Notes: generated from the letters alone by a model not told the origin. A stretch of DNA of 64,000 bases from Pseudomonas crudilactis (GCF_013433315.1 NZ_WXVV01000013.1:62001-126000); one strand, 5' to 3'. Shown: positions 52,512 to 60,940, counted from the stretch's first letter. Numbers and translations: made by a program.

Positions 52512-52583
52512 ATGAAAAAGATTTCTCTGGAAACCAACAAAATCGCAAACCTGGCTTTTCTGGTTGCTCCTAAAGCCCGTTAA
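52512..52583 (+). CDS. 23-residue putative precursor peptide
   Basis: A short gene with a strong ribosome site (AAGGAG, 8 nt upstream). The peptide begins MKKISLETNK, continues IANLAFL and ends VAPKAR. It has no Cys and only one Ser and one Thr, both in the first half. The charged N-terminal half followed by a hydrophobic and Pro-containing C-terminal half would fit a tiny leader-core precursor of a ribosomal peptide product. It is followed by a hairpin and an operon of modifying enzymes and an exporter. I know no family for it; it could instead be a regulatory leader peptide. Confidence 0.65.
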   Translation: MKKISLETNKIANLAFLVAPKAR

Positions 52584-52590
52584 GTAAGTC

Positions 52591-52624
52591 AGGACGCTGG
52601 GGAGTGCCGGCAACTCAGCGTCCT
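52591..52624 (+). promoter_or_regulatory. Intercistronic hairpin after peptide gene
   Basis: AGGACGCTG (52591-52599) pairs perfectly with CAGCGTCCT (52616-52624) around a 16-nt loop that can extend the stem (AGT/ACT). It is followed by TTCGACTT. It may act as a partial terminator or 3' stabiliser so that the peptide is made in excess over the enzymes, as is common behind precursor peptide genes. Confidence 0.65.
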
Positions 52625-52652
52625 TTCGACTTCAGCCAGAGTGAACAGCCCC

Positions 52653-53726
52653 ATGTACATCAACCCTTATCTGTTTATATTGCCGCGCTCGCCAGGACAA
52701 GTAGTATGGAATTACAAAGACCACACTCAACATGAACTCGACATCAACTATTCATCGCGCCTTGCCCAACTAATAAACGATCCAGACCTGTTCGACACCC
52801 ACAACATCATAGATACACAACTATTAAGCGTGGGCATTCTAACCATTGCAAAAATCGACACCCCGCAATGGGGCTGGGATGAATTATCAAAGATTTATCA
52901 CATCGGCACTCAAAACATTCCCTGCGAACACTCACCACAGAACATTCATGAGTGGTCCAGACAATATCTGGCGCACTGCAACGAAGTATTGGCTAGCCCG
53001 CCCCCCTCGACTGAACGCCCGCAGCATGAAACTGATCAGCGCATTGCGCTGCCCGTTCCGTGCGCATTGAGCAACGACAGCCTGAATAACGCGTTGCTTC
53101 AGCGAAAGACTTGCCGCTCCTTTACCAATGCAGCGATGACGCTCAGCGACGTCGGCACCCTGCTTTATCTTTCACTCGGTTATCTCCACGAACGCGACAT
53201 TGATCGCGACGACAGCATCGCTCAAGGCTTCGGCGCACGTCGCAGCAGCCCCTCCGCAGGCGGCCTGAACGCCTGTGAAGGCTTTCTGCTGGTACAGAAT
53301 GTCGAGGATCTGGAGCCCGGCATCTACGCCTACCACCCGGCGCAACACACCCTGAGCCGGGTCAATCCATTACCACAACCGGCACTGGGCGATTTGCTCG
53401 GCGGCCAGCATTTCATCAACAACCTGCCGCTTGGGTTGTTCATCACGGCCCGATTTGATCGGCTCTGGTGGAAGTACGAGCACTCACGGGCCTATCGAAT
53501 GGCGTTCGTTGAAGCAGGTCATCTATCGCAGACCTTTCAACTGGTTGCCACAGCGCTTGGCCTTAACACCTGGCTGACCGGTGCGTTTGCCGACAAACAT
53601 GTCGAAACACTGCTCAAACTTGAGGGAAGCGCTGAACAAACGCTGTTTTTTGTCGGCTGCGGTGCGAGCGACGGATACGTGATGTGCGCGGAAATGCGCG
53701 ATCTGCTGCGCGAGGTCCAGGCATGA
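52653..53726 (+). CDS. SagB-type flavin (nitroreductase-fold) dehydrogenase
   Basis: A 357-residue FMN enzyme of the SagB/ThcOx group. The N-terminal 150 residues form the winged-helix-like SagB domain (INPYLFILPRSPGQVVWNYK, then WGWDELSKIYHIGTQNIP). The nitroreductase domain follows: LLQRKTCRSFTNAAMTLSDV, RRSSPSAGGLNACEGFLLV (FMN phosphate and ribityl region), GIYAYHP and GHLSQTFQLVATALGL. In azole-peptide clusters SagB oxidises azolines, but no YcaO cyclase is present here. The start could also be GTG 52641. The first 350 bp are AT-rich; the rest has normal GC. It overlaps the next gene by 4 nt (ATGA). Confidence 0.85.
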   Translation: MYINPYLFILPRSPGQVVWNYKDHTQHELDINYSSRLAQLINDPDLFDTHNIIDTQLLSVGILTIAKIDTPQWGWDELSKIYHIGTQNIPCEHSPQNIHEWSRQYLAHCNEVLASPPPSTERPQHETDQRIALPVPCALSNDSLNNALLQRKTCRSFTNAAMTLSDVGTLLYLSLGYLHERDIDRDDSIAQGFGARRSSPSAGGLNACEGFLLVQNVEDLEPGIYAYHPAQHTLSRVNPLPQPALGDLLGGQHFINNLPLGLFITARFDRLWWKYEHSRAYRMAFVEAGHLSQTFQLVATALGLNTWLTGAFADKHVETLLKLEGSAEQTLFFVGCGASDGYVMCAEMRDLLREVQA

Positions 53727-54700
53727 CCCTGCTGATCCCCGATCCGAATGAAGTACCGGTGTCATGGGCGCTCAAGTTCACCCTGGGGGACTGGGACAGC
53801 CGAGCCTCGGTACGCAGCAGCACCCACGACTATCAATTGCCGGACGACGTGCAGCAGCAACTGCAAAGCCGCTACTGGTTCCCTCCGGCCTTCCTGCCCT
53901 ACCTGGCTCATCCCGCGATTCAGGCCGCAGGGCGTGAGGTGGTGCACCGACTGAGCGCCAACCATCTGGTGCATTTTCTGGATTACACCACCCTGCTCGA
54001 ACACCGTATCGTCAATCGCGCGGTGGAAGTCATCGTCCACCGGGAACTGCCCATCTACGTACCCTTGCCAATGAAACACGCGGCGCTGCAGCTCTACACC
54101 GATGAGGGTTACCACGCGCTGTTCTCCAATCGTCTGGCCGAACAGATCGCCGCGCTCTATGGGATGACCGGACGTCCGGTTGTGCCGAAGCGGATCACCC
54201 GCATGAACGCAATGATCGCCCGCACCCCAGAGAAGAACCGCCCACTGGCATGGTTTCTGCTCGGCTTCGTCTCGGAGACCATCATTGCCCGCGAGCTGCT
54301 GGACATCTGCCGCGACACTCTGGTGTCCAGCGTGAACGACATGCTGCGCGATCATCTGACCGACGAAGCCCGCCACAGCCGCTACTTTGCCGAGGCGTTC
54401 CATTACTTCTGGCTGTCCATGAACAGTCGCCAGCGTACGTTTGTGAGCAGAACGCTGCTGGAGATCATCGGAATTTTCTTCGAGGTCGACGAACGCTGGC
54501 TGCAACAGAGCATGCGTGGCGCGGGCATCGCAGACAGTGACGTGATGGAGATAGTCGGCGGCATGGCAACGGTGCAGGCCAACCGCGCGCGTGCACGATC
54601 AGGTTGCATCGCTACGGTGGATGCATTGCGCAAGGCCGGATTTTTCGCCACGCCCCATAACCAGACACTTTTTGCCAAGGCAGGACTGATCGATGGATAA
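53723..54700 (+). CDS. AurF-family diiron oxygenase
   Basis: A 325-residue all-helical protein. Candidate ligands are Glu93, Glu128-x2-His131, Glu185, His211 and Glu215-x2-His218. Spacing matches AurF (Glu101, Glu136, His139, Glu196, His223, Glu227, His230), so all seven ligands appear to be kept. AurF oxidises an aromatic amine to a nitro group; other members carry out N-oxygenation of different amines. Here the substrate might be the peptide or a molecule derived from it. It overlaps the SagB-type gene by 4 nt and the exporter by 8 nt. Confidence 0.85.
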   Translation: MTLLIPDPNEVPVSWALKFTLGDWDSRASVRSSTHDYQLPDDVQQQLQSRYWFPPAFLPYLAHPAIQAAGREVVHRLSANHLVHFLDYTTLLEHRIVNRAVEVIVHRELPIYVPLPMKHAALQLYTDEGYHALFSNRLAEQIAALYGMTGRPVVPKRITRMNAMIARTPEKNRPLAWFLLGFVSETIIARELLDICRDTLVSSVNDMLRDHLTDEARHSRYFAEAFHYFWLSMNSRQRTFVSRTLLEIIGIFFEVDERWLQQSMRGAGIADSDVMEIVGGMATVQANRARARSGCIATVDALRKAGFFATPHNQTLFAKAGLIDG

Positions 54701-55925
54701 AGGAAAATCCGTGGTAACTCCCCGTCAACGTCGCGGGGCGGTCAGCCTGTTGCTCGCAATGGTGCTGCTTGGCGTGTTTCCACTGGATGTCCTGCTGCCT
54801 TCGTTTCCGGCACTGGCGGCGCATTTTCGCAGTACACCGGCGGACATCGCACTGTCGATCAGTCTGTTCGCCGTAGGTATCGCGTTTGCCCAGGTGTTGA
54901 TCGGCCCACTGTCCGACGTGATCGGGCGCAAGGGCTTGTTGCTCGCCGGCATGAGCGTATCGATGCTCGGTGCCGTCGGTTGCGTGATGACCAGCGATTA
55001 CGCATTGTTCCTGATGTTCCGGGTAGTACAGGCCTTGGGGTGCGGCTGCTTCGTGCTGTCCCAGGCACTGGTACAGGATCTGTTCGAAGGTGAAGAGCGT
55101 GATCGCCTGCGTATCCTGATGGTTACGGCCACCGGGATTTTCATCTCCGTATCGCCGCTGGCCGGCACTTTTCTGCAAGCAACCCTTGGCTGGCGCGGCA
55201 GCTTCTGGGTGTTCACTGCGCTGGCTGGCGCAGTGTTGCTCAAGGCCTGGATTTTTCTGGAGAACACCCGCCCCGTTGTCAGCGGCCCTCCCATGAGTTT
55301 CCTCAAGGCCTATCGACGGGTGTTGGGAGATTTCGACTTCCTCGGCTACTGGCTGATTTCGGCCTTCGCATTTGCCTGCCATTTTTCCTTTATCGTGATT
55401 TCACCGCTGATTTTCATGGACCAACTGCAATTGTCGGCCTATGAGTTTTCGCTGATCCTGCTGGTATACGGCGCCGCGTATGTCGTGGGCGGCATCATTG
55501 CCACGGTATTGAACCGACGTATCACGCCGGGCCGGCAAATCATCACCGGTCTAAGCCTGATTCTGCTGTCAGGACTGGTCATGCTGTATCTCGCCGCCCA
55601 CCATCCTTTGGCCCCCGCCACGGTGCTGATCCCGATGCTGATCTGCACCGCCGGCACCACCATCACGCGTCCAGCCGCCACCTCCCGGGCTATGGGTCTG
55701 TTTCCCGAAAATGCCGGCACCTCAGCCTCGGCCGGCAGCACAATCATCTTCATCTGCGGCGGGTTGATCAGCGCATTGATCAGCCTGAGTCCGACCAATA
55801 TGCAATCGACGCTGGGATACAGCTTCGTGCTGCTCAGCGGCATCGCGCTGATGCTCAACAGCCGGATAAGCCAGCGCGCCAGGAACCTTGCAATCAATGC
55901 GCTTGCGCAACCGGGTAGGGATTAA
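54693..55925 (+). CDS. Bcr/CflA-type MFS exporter
   Basis: A 410-residue inner-membrane transporter with about 12 membrane segments. MFS motif A between segments 2 and 3 is GPLSDVIGRKGLLLAG; a Pro-rich drug/H+ antiporter region (GIFISVSPLAGTFLQATLGW) matches the Bcr/CflA subfamily. N-terminal LGVFPLDVLLPSFPALAAHF is typical. It ends the four-gene island and would export its product or give self-protection. It starts inside the oxygenase gene. Confidence 0.9.
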   Translation: MDKGKSVVTPRQRRGAVSLLLAMVLLGVFPLDVLLPSFPALAAHFRSTPADIALSISLFAVGIAFAQVLIGPLSDVIGRKGLLLAGMSVSMLGAVGCVMTSDYALFLMFRVVQALGCGCFVLSQALVQDLFEGEERDRLRILMVTATGIFISVSPLAGTFLQATLGWRGSFWVFTALAGAVLLKAWIFLENTRPVVSGPPMSFLKAYRRVLGDFDFLGYWLISAFAFACHFSFIVISPLIFMDQLQLSAYEFSLILLVYGAAYVVGGIIATVLNRRITPGRQIITGLSLILLSGLVMLYLAAHHPLAPATVLIPMLICTAGTTITRPAATSRAMGLFPENAGTSASAGSTIIFICGGLISALISLSPTNMQSTLGYSFVLLSGIALMLNSRISQRARNLAINALAQPGRD

Positions 55926-56193
55926 ACCTGCCGATCGTCATCCCACACGCACCGTCGGCACTGGAACAACACTTTGCGCCATTCCCTCCAGACGCCAGCG
56001 GTGTAGAATCGGCTGATTCATCGCCATTCATCCCCCGGCGGGTTTATGAGCTCAGGCTGAGACCAGCGGCGATCCCGCAACGTCATCGGCAACATCACGG
56101 ACACACGGCCATTTCTGAGTGTCCCAGACGTCAATAGAAGCTCACTCCCCTTTTGCACCTGATTAGTAAGTGATTAGCCGCCCGGAGTGCTCC

Positions 56194-58035
56194 ATGCCAG
56201 ATTACCGCTCGAAAACATCCACCCACGGCCGCAACATGGCCGGCGCCCGCGCACTGTGGCGCGCCACCGGGATGAAAGATGACGACTTCAAAAAGCCGAT
56301 CATCGCCATTGCCAACTCGTTTACCCAGTTCGTACCGGGCCACGTGCACCTGAAAGATCTGGGCCAACTGGTCGCCCGCGAAATCGAACGCGCCGGCGGT
56401 GTAGCGAAAGAATTCAACACTATTGCCGTGGATGACGGCATCGCCATGGGCCACGACGGCATGCTCTATTCGCTGCCGAGCCGCGAGATCATCGCCGACT
56501 CCGTCGAGTACATGGTCAACGCCCACTGCGCCGACGCCATCGTGTGCATTTCCAACTGCGACAAGATCACCCCGGGCATGTTGATGGCTGCGTTGCGCCT
56601 GAACATTCCGGTGATTTTCGTTTCCGGCGGCCCGATGGAAGCCGGCAAGACCAAACTCGCGTCCCACGGCCTCGACCTTGTTGACGCCATGGTAATCGCC
56701 GCCGACGAAAGCGCTTCTGACGAGAAAGTCGCTGAATACGAGCGCAGCGCCTGCCCGACCTGCGGTTCGTGCTCCGGCATGTTCACCGCCAACTCGATGA
56801 ACTGCCTGACCGAAGCCCTGGGCCTCGCACTGCCGGGCAACGGTTCGACCCTCGCCACCCACAGCGACCGCGAACAGCTGTTCCTGCAGGCTGGCCGCAC
56901 CATCGTCGAGCTGTGCAAGCGTTACTACGGCGAGAACGACGAGTCGGTATTGCCGCGCAACATCGCCAACTTCAAGGCGTTCGAGAACGCGATGATGCTC
57001 GACATCGCCATGGGCGGTTCGACCAACACCATCCTGCACTTGCTCGCTGCTGCCCAAGAGGCAGAGATCGACTTCGACCTGCGCGACATCGACCGTCTTT
57101 CGCGCACCGTTCCACAGCTGTGCAAAGTCGCGCCGAACATCCAGAAGTACCACATGGAAGACGTGCACCGCGCCGGCGGCATCTTCAGCATCCTCGGCTC
57201 GCTCGCCCGTGGCGGTCTGCTGCACACCGACCTGCCGACCGTGCACAGCCGCAGCATGGAAGAAGCCATCGCCAAATGGGACATCACTCAGACCACCGAT
57301 GAAGCGGTACACCACTTCTTCAAGGCTGGCCCGGCCGGTATCCCGACCCAAACGGCGTTCAGCCAGTCGACTCGTTGGGAAACTCTGGATGATGACCGTG
57401 AAAACGGCTGCATCCGCAGTTTCGAACACGCCTATTCGCAGGAAGGTGGTCTGGCTGTGCTGTACGGCAACATCGCTCTCGACGGCTGTGTGGTGAAAAC
57501 CGCCGGTGTCGACGAATCGATCCACGTCTTCGAAGGCAACGCGAAGATCTTCGAAAGCCAGGACAGCGCCGTACGCGGCATCCTCGCTGACGAAGTGAAG
57601 GCTGGCGACATCGTCATCATTCGCTACGAAGGCCCGAAAGGCGGCCCGGGCATGCAGGAAATGCTCTACCCGACCTCGTACCTGAAATCCAAAGGCCTGG
57701 GCAAAGCTTGCGCACTGCTCACCGACGGTCGTTTCTCTGGCGGTACTTCCGGTCTGTCCATCGGCCACGCTTCGCCAGAAGCCGCCGCCGGCGGCGCGAT
57801 CGGTCTGGTGCAGGATGGCGACAAAGTGCTGATCGACATTCCGAACCGCTCGATCAACCTGTTGGTCAGCGACGAAGAACTGGCGGCACGCCGCGCCGAG
57901 CAGGACAAGAAGGGCTGGAAACCTGTGGAAGTGCGTCCACGTAAAGTGACCACCGCACTAAAGGCCTACGCCCTGCTGGCGACCAGCGCCGACAAAGGTG
58001 CTGTGCGTAACAAAGCGATGCTCGACGGGCTGTAA
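56194..58035 (+). CDS. ilvD: Dihydroxy-acid dehydratase
   Basis: A 613-residue iron-sulfur enzyme of branched-chain amino acid and pantothenate synthesis, converting dihydroxyisovalerate to ketoisovalerate. MPDYRSKTSTHGRNMAGARA marks the N-terminus; cluster ligands are in CISNCDKITPG (Cys about 122) and CPTCGSCSGMF (Cys about 195), and DGRFSGGTSGLSIGH is in the C-terminal part. It is the long E. coli type. ATG at 56194 is used rather than the frame start at 56170. A strong terminator follows. Confidence 0.97.
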   Translation: MPDYRSKTSTHGRNMAGARALWRATGMKDDDFKKPIIAIANSFTQFVPGHVHLKDLGQLVAREIERAGGVAKEFNTIAVDDGIAMGHDGMLYSLPSREIIADSVEYMVNAHCADAIVCISNCDKITPGMLMAALRLNIPVIFVSGGPMEAGKTKLASHGLDLVDAMVIAADESASDEKVAEYERSACPTCGSCSGMFTANSMNCLTEALGLALPGNGSTLATHSDREQLFLQAGRTIVELCKRYYGENDESVLPRNIANFKAFENAMMLDIAMGGSTNTILHLLAAAQEAEIDFDLRDIDRLSRTVPQLCKVAPNIQKYHMEDVHRAGGIFSILGSLARGGLLHTDLPTVHSRSMEEAIAKWDITQTTDEAVHHFFKAGPAGIPTQTAFSQSTRWETLDDDRENGCIRSFEHAYSQEGGLAVLYGNIALDGCVVKTAGVDESIHVFEGNAKIFESQDSAVRGILADEVKAGDIVIIRYEGPKGGPGMQEMLYPTSYLKSKGLGKACALLTDGRFSGGTSGLSIGHASPEAAAGGAIGLVQDGDKVLIDIPNRSINLLVSDEELAARRAEQDKKGWKPVEVRPRKVTTALKAYALLATSADKGAVRNKAMLDGL

Positions 58036-58053
58036 GGCTTAACCGTCGAATAC

Positions 58054-58089
58054 AAAAATGCCCCGCCTGAGTGCGGGGCATTTTTTTTG
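58054..58089 (+). terminator. Terminator after ilvD
   Basis: AATGCCCCGC-CTGAGT-GCGGGGCATT followed by TTTTTTTG: a 9-10 bp GC-rich stem with a run of eight T. It is a textbook intrinsic terminator. Confidence 0.93.
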
Positions 58090-58122
58090 CCTGAGCAGAT
58101 TCCCGAAACACTAAAAATCAAA

Positions 58123-58213
58123 CTGTGGGAGCGAGCTTGCTCGCGAAAGCGGCATGTCAGAAATACAAATGGTGACTGACACGACGCATTCGCGAGCAAG
58201 CTCGCTCCCACAT
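58123..58213. repeat. REP pair (inverted)
   Basis: Arms CTGTGGGAGCGAGCTTGCTC (58123) and TTCGCGAGCAAGCTCGCTCC (58189), loop about 40 nt, between the convergent ilvD and pchP genes. Confidence 0.85.
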
Positions 58214-58227
58214 TAGATCTGCGGTGA

Positions 58228-59289
58228 TTACTGAATTTCTTCTGGCTTGACGATCACCCAATTCTTGTCCGCCGTCACCGGCAACCCTTCTTTCGCCTGC
58301 GCCGCCGCGTGCTTGGCCATCATGCCGTTCAACTGCGTCATGTACTTGTCCTTGCGGTTGATCCACAAGTGAATGCCGCCCTTGGCCACATCGACATCGT
58401 GGAACAGCATGTAACCGTCGCTGGTCGGCGTATCGCCACCGACCAACACCGGTTTTTTCCATTCATCGATGTAGGTCAGAATCGCTGCGTGCTTGCCGGC
58501 CATCCAGGTTGCCGGGGTCCACAGGTACGGTGTCAACTCAAGGCCGAGGTTGGCCTTCTCGTCATATTTGCCGGCAGTGATCTGCTTGCGCGCAGTAGTC
58601 AGTTCGTTGGTTTCGCGGTTCTTCAGCAGCGTGGTCACGCCAATGACGTTCTGCGGTTTGACGTTGTAGCCGTACTTCGGATCCGCCGCGACCATGCGCA
58701 CCAACTCCTCAGAGGCCGCGGTCATCACGTAGACCTCGATGCCGTTCTCCATCAGCTTGTTGTACAGCTCTTGCTGACCGGTAAAGATTTTCGGCGGATT
58801 AACGTCGAGTTTCTTCACCACATCGCCTTCGTAATACGTCGCCGGCACCGGTTTGCCCGAAGCCATCAGCTCATCGACGTAGCCTTTGAGTTCCTTGAGG
58901 GTAAAGCCAGAGAACACCTGTGCCACCCACGGATAGCAAACCATGTCATCGACTTCGCAGAGGCGATAGTAGTAACTGAACAGGCTTTCCTTGTGGTCGG
59001 CGGTGTCCTTGAACGGCATCAGTTTCAGGGAAGGGTCGAGTTTGTCGCGAGTGATCAGGCCCTTGTTTTCCATGAACGGCAACAAGGATTCTTCGAGGTC
59101 GTAGCGGTAACTGGTGTTGTCCATGTCGAACACCGCGTAGTTACCCTTGTTGGCATTGGCGGCGATCATCGCATCCAGCGCCTTGGCCTGATCGGCCGGC
59201 CAGTGTTTCAGGTCGGTGGCGAAGGCCTGAGTAGCCAGGCCCATGCCCACAGCCAGTGCGACAGCCAGAAATTTCGGTGCGAACTTCAT
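58228..59289 (-). CDS. pchP: Phosphorylcholine phosphatase
   Basis: A 353-residue periplasmic HAD-family phosphatase. Signal peptide (about 1-25, cut near AFA-TD); motif I D55-x-D57 (FDMDNTSYRYDLEES), motif II Thr in VYVMTAASEELV, and the C-terminal acidic motif VGGDTPTSDGYM. These match PchP of P. aeruginosa, which releases choline from phosphorylcholine made from host phospholipids. In P. aeruginosa the gene lies elsewhere in the chromosome as I recall. It is divergent from the cystine transporter gene, 240 bp away. Confidence 0.9.
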   Translation of the reverse strand: MKFAPKFLAVALAVGMGLATQAFATDLKHWPADQAKALDAMIAANANKGNYAVFDMDNTSYRYDLEESLLPFMENKGLITRDKLDPSLKLMPFKDTADHKESLFSYYYRLCEVDDMVCYPWVAQVFSGFTLKELKGYVDELMASGKPVPATYYEGDVVKKLDVNPPKIFTGQQELYNKLMENGIEVYVMTAASEELVRMVAADPKYGYNVKPQNVIGVTTLLKNRETNELTTARKQITAGKYDEKANLGLELTPYLWTPATWMAGKHAAILTYIDEWKKPVLVGGDTPTSDGYMLFHDVDVAKGGIHLWINRKDKYMTQLNGMMAKHAAAQAKEGLPVTADKNWVIVKPEEIQ

Positions 59290-59529
59290 AAGCCTCTTCT
59301 CCCTGATTCAAAGAGATCGACGCTAACAAATATGTGTGACAGTCCTCGTCTGTCAGCGACCGCCCACGTCCCTATCGCGCCAGATGCATTGCCGAGAGCG
59401 ACACGGGCTTATTCCAAAAACGACGGACGCCCTAAGATTTCGGTATTAAATCATTGCAAATCAAACTGTTAGGCTTGCCGGTTCGCAGCAGCCCCGGAAG
59501 GCTGTTGGCAAAGTCTTTCTGGAGTTCTC

Positions 59530-60921
59530 ATGAACCTACCGTTGATTCTCAACTTGCTGGTGTTCCTCGCCCTGCTCTTCGGTCTGGCGCAAACCCGCCA
59601 CACCACCTGGAGCCTGGCGAAAAAAGTCCTGCTCGCACTGGCGATGGGCGTCGCGTTCGGCGTGACCCTGCACACCGTTTACGGTGCCGGCAACCCGGTG
59701 CTGAAAGCCTCGATCGGCTGGTTCGATCTGGTCGGCAACGGTTACGTGCAGTTGCTGCAAATGATCGTCATCCCGCTGGTGTTCGCCTCGATCCTCAGCG
59801 CCGTGGCACGTCTGCACAACGCCTCGTCGCTGGGCAAGATCAGCTTCCTGACCATTGGCACCCTGCTGTTCACCACTGCGATTGCGGCGCTGATCGGCAT
59901 CGGCCTGACCAACCTGTTCGGCCTCACCGCCGAAGGTCTGGTCGCCGGAACCCAGGAAATGGCGCGTCTGCAAACCATTCAGACCGACTACGCCGGCAAA
60001 GTCGCCGACCTGAATGTGCCGCAACTGCTGCTGTCGTTCATCCCGCAAAACCCGTTTGCCGACTTGGCGCGGGCCAAGCCGACCTCGATCATCAGCGTGG
60101 TGATTTTCGCAGCATTCCTCGGCGTTGCTGCACTGCAATTGCTCAAGGATGACGTCGAAAAAGGTCAGAAAGTGATCAACGCCATCGACACCCTGCAAGC
60201 CTGGGTGATGCGTCTGGTGCGTCTGGTGATGAAACTGACCCCTTACGGCGTGCTGGCGCTGATGACCAAAGTGGTCGCCGGTTCCAACCTGCAGGACATC
60301 ATCAAACTCGGCAGCTTCGTCGTGGTGTCGTACCTCGGTCTGGGCCTGATGTTTGTCGTGCACGGTTTGCTGGTATCGGCGGCCGGGATCAACCCGCTAC
60401 GCTTCTTCCGCAAGATCTGGCCGGTGCTGACGTTCGCGTTCACCAGCCGCTCCAGCGCGGCGAGCATTCCGCTGAGCATTGAAGCGCAGACCCGTCGTCT
60501 GGGGATTCCGCAATCGGTGGCGAGTTTTGCCGCATCGTTCGGTGCGACCATCGGCCAGAACGGTTGCGCCGGTTTGTACCCAGCGATGTTGGCGGTGATG
60601 GTTGCGCCGACCGTAGGCATCAACCCGCTGGATCCGCTGTGGATCGCGACGCTGGTGGCGATTGTGACGTTGAGTTCGGCCGGTGTGGCCGGTGTCGGTG
60701 GTGGCGCGACGTTCGCGGCATTGATCGTGCTGCCGGCGATGGGCTTGCCGGTGTCACTGGTGGCGTTGCTGATTTCGGTTGAGCCGCTGATTGATATGGG
60801 GCGTACGGCGTTGAACGTGAGTGGTGCGATCACGGCTGGGGCGATTACCAGTCAGGTGATGCAGCAGACTGATAAAGAATTGCTGGATGCGGATGAGCAT
60901 GCGGAACTTGCTCAGGCTTAA
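59530..60921 (+). CDS. tcyP: Cystine/dicarboxylate-type Na+ or H+ symporter (TcyP-like)
   Basis: A 463-residue transporter of the DAACS (SDF) family with about 8 membrane helices and two re-entrant loops. FGVTLHTVYG and MIVIPLVFASILSAVARL at the N-terminal side and AFTSRSSAASIPLSIEAQ, FAASFGATIGQNGCAGLYPA (substrate region) and GVAGVGGGATFAALIVLPAM match the L-cystine transporters YdjN and TcyP better than glutamate or dicarboxylate carriers. It imports cystine for cysteine supply. It has its own promoter region. Confidence 0.86.
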   Translation: MNLPLILNLLVFLALLFGLAQTRHTTWSLAKKVLLALAMGVAFGVTLHTVYGAGNPVLKASIGWFDLVGNGYVQLLQMIVIPLVFASILSAVARLHNASSLGKISFLTIGTLLFTTAIAALIGIGLTNLFGLTAEGLVAGTQEMARLQTIQTDYAGKVADLNVPQLLLSFIPQNPFADLARAKPTSIISVVIFAAFLGVAALQLLKDDVEKGQKVINAIDTLQAWVMRLVRLVMKLTPYGVLALMTKVVAGSNLQDIIKLGSFVVVSYLGLGLMFVVHGLLVSAAGINPLRFFRKIWPVLTFAFTSRSSAASIPLSIEAQTRRLGIPQSVASFAASFGATIGQNGCAGLYPAMLAVMVAPTVGINPLDPLWIATLVAIVTLSSAGVAGVGGGATFAALIVLPAMGLPVSLVALLISVEPLIDMGRTALNVSGAITAGAITSQVMQQTDKELLDADEHAELAQA

Positions 60922-60940
60922 GTAGCGCCTGACAGACCGC

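Noticed and set aside
52512..52583. PqqA cofactor precursor
   Set aside because: The length is the same, but the Glu-x3-Tyr pair needed for PQQ is missing and no pqqB-E genes are near.
52512..53726. Standard TOMM (thiazole/oxazole peptide) cluster
   Set aside because: Only the SagB-type enzyme is present; there is no YcaO or E1-like protein and the peptide has no Cys and no Ser/Thr in the likely core.
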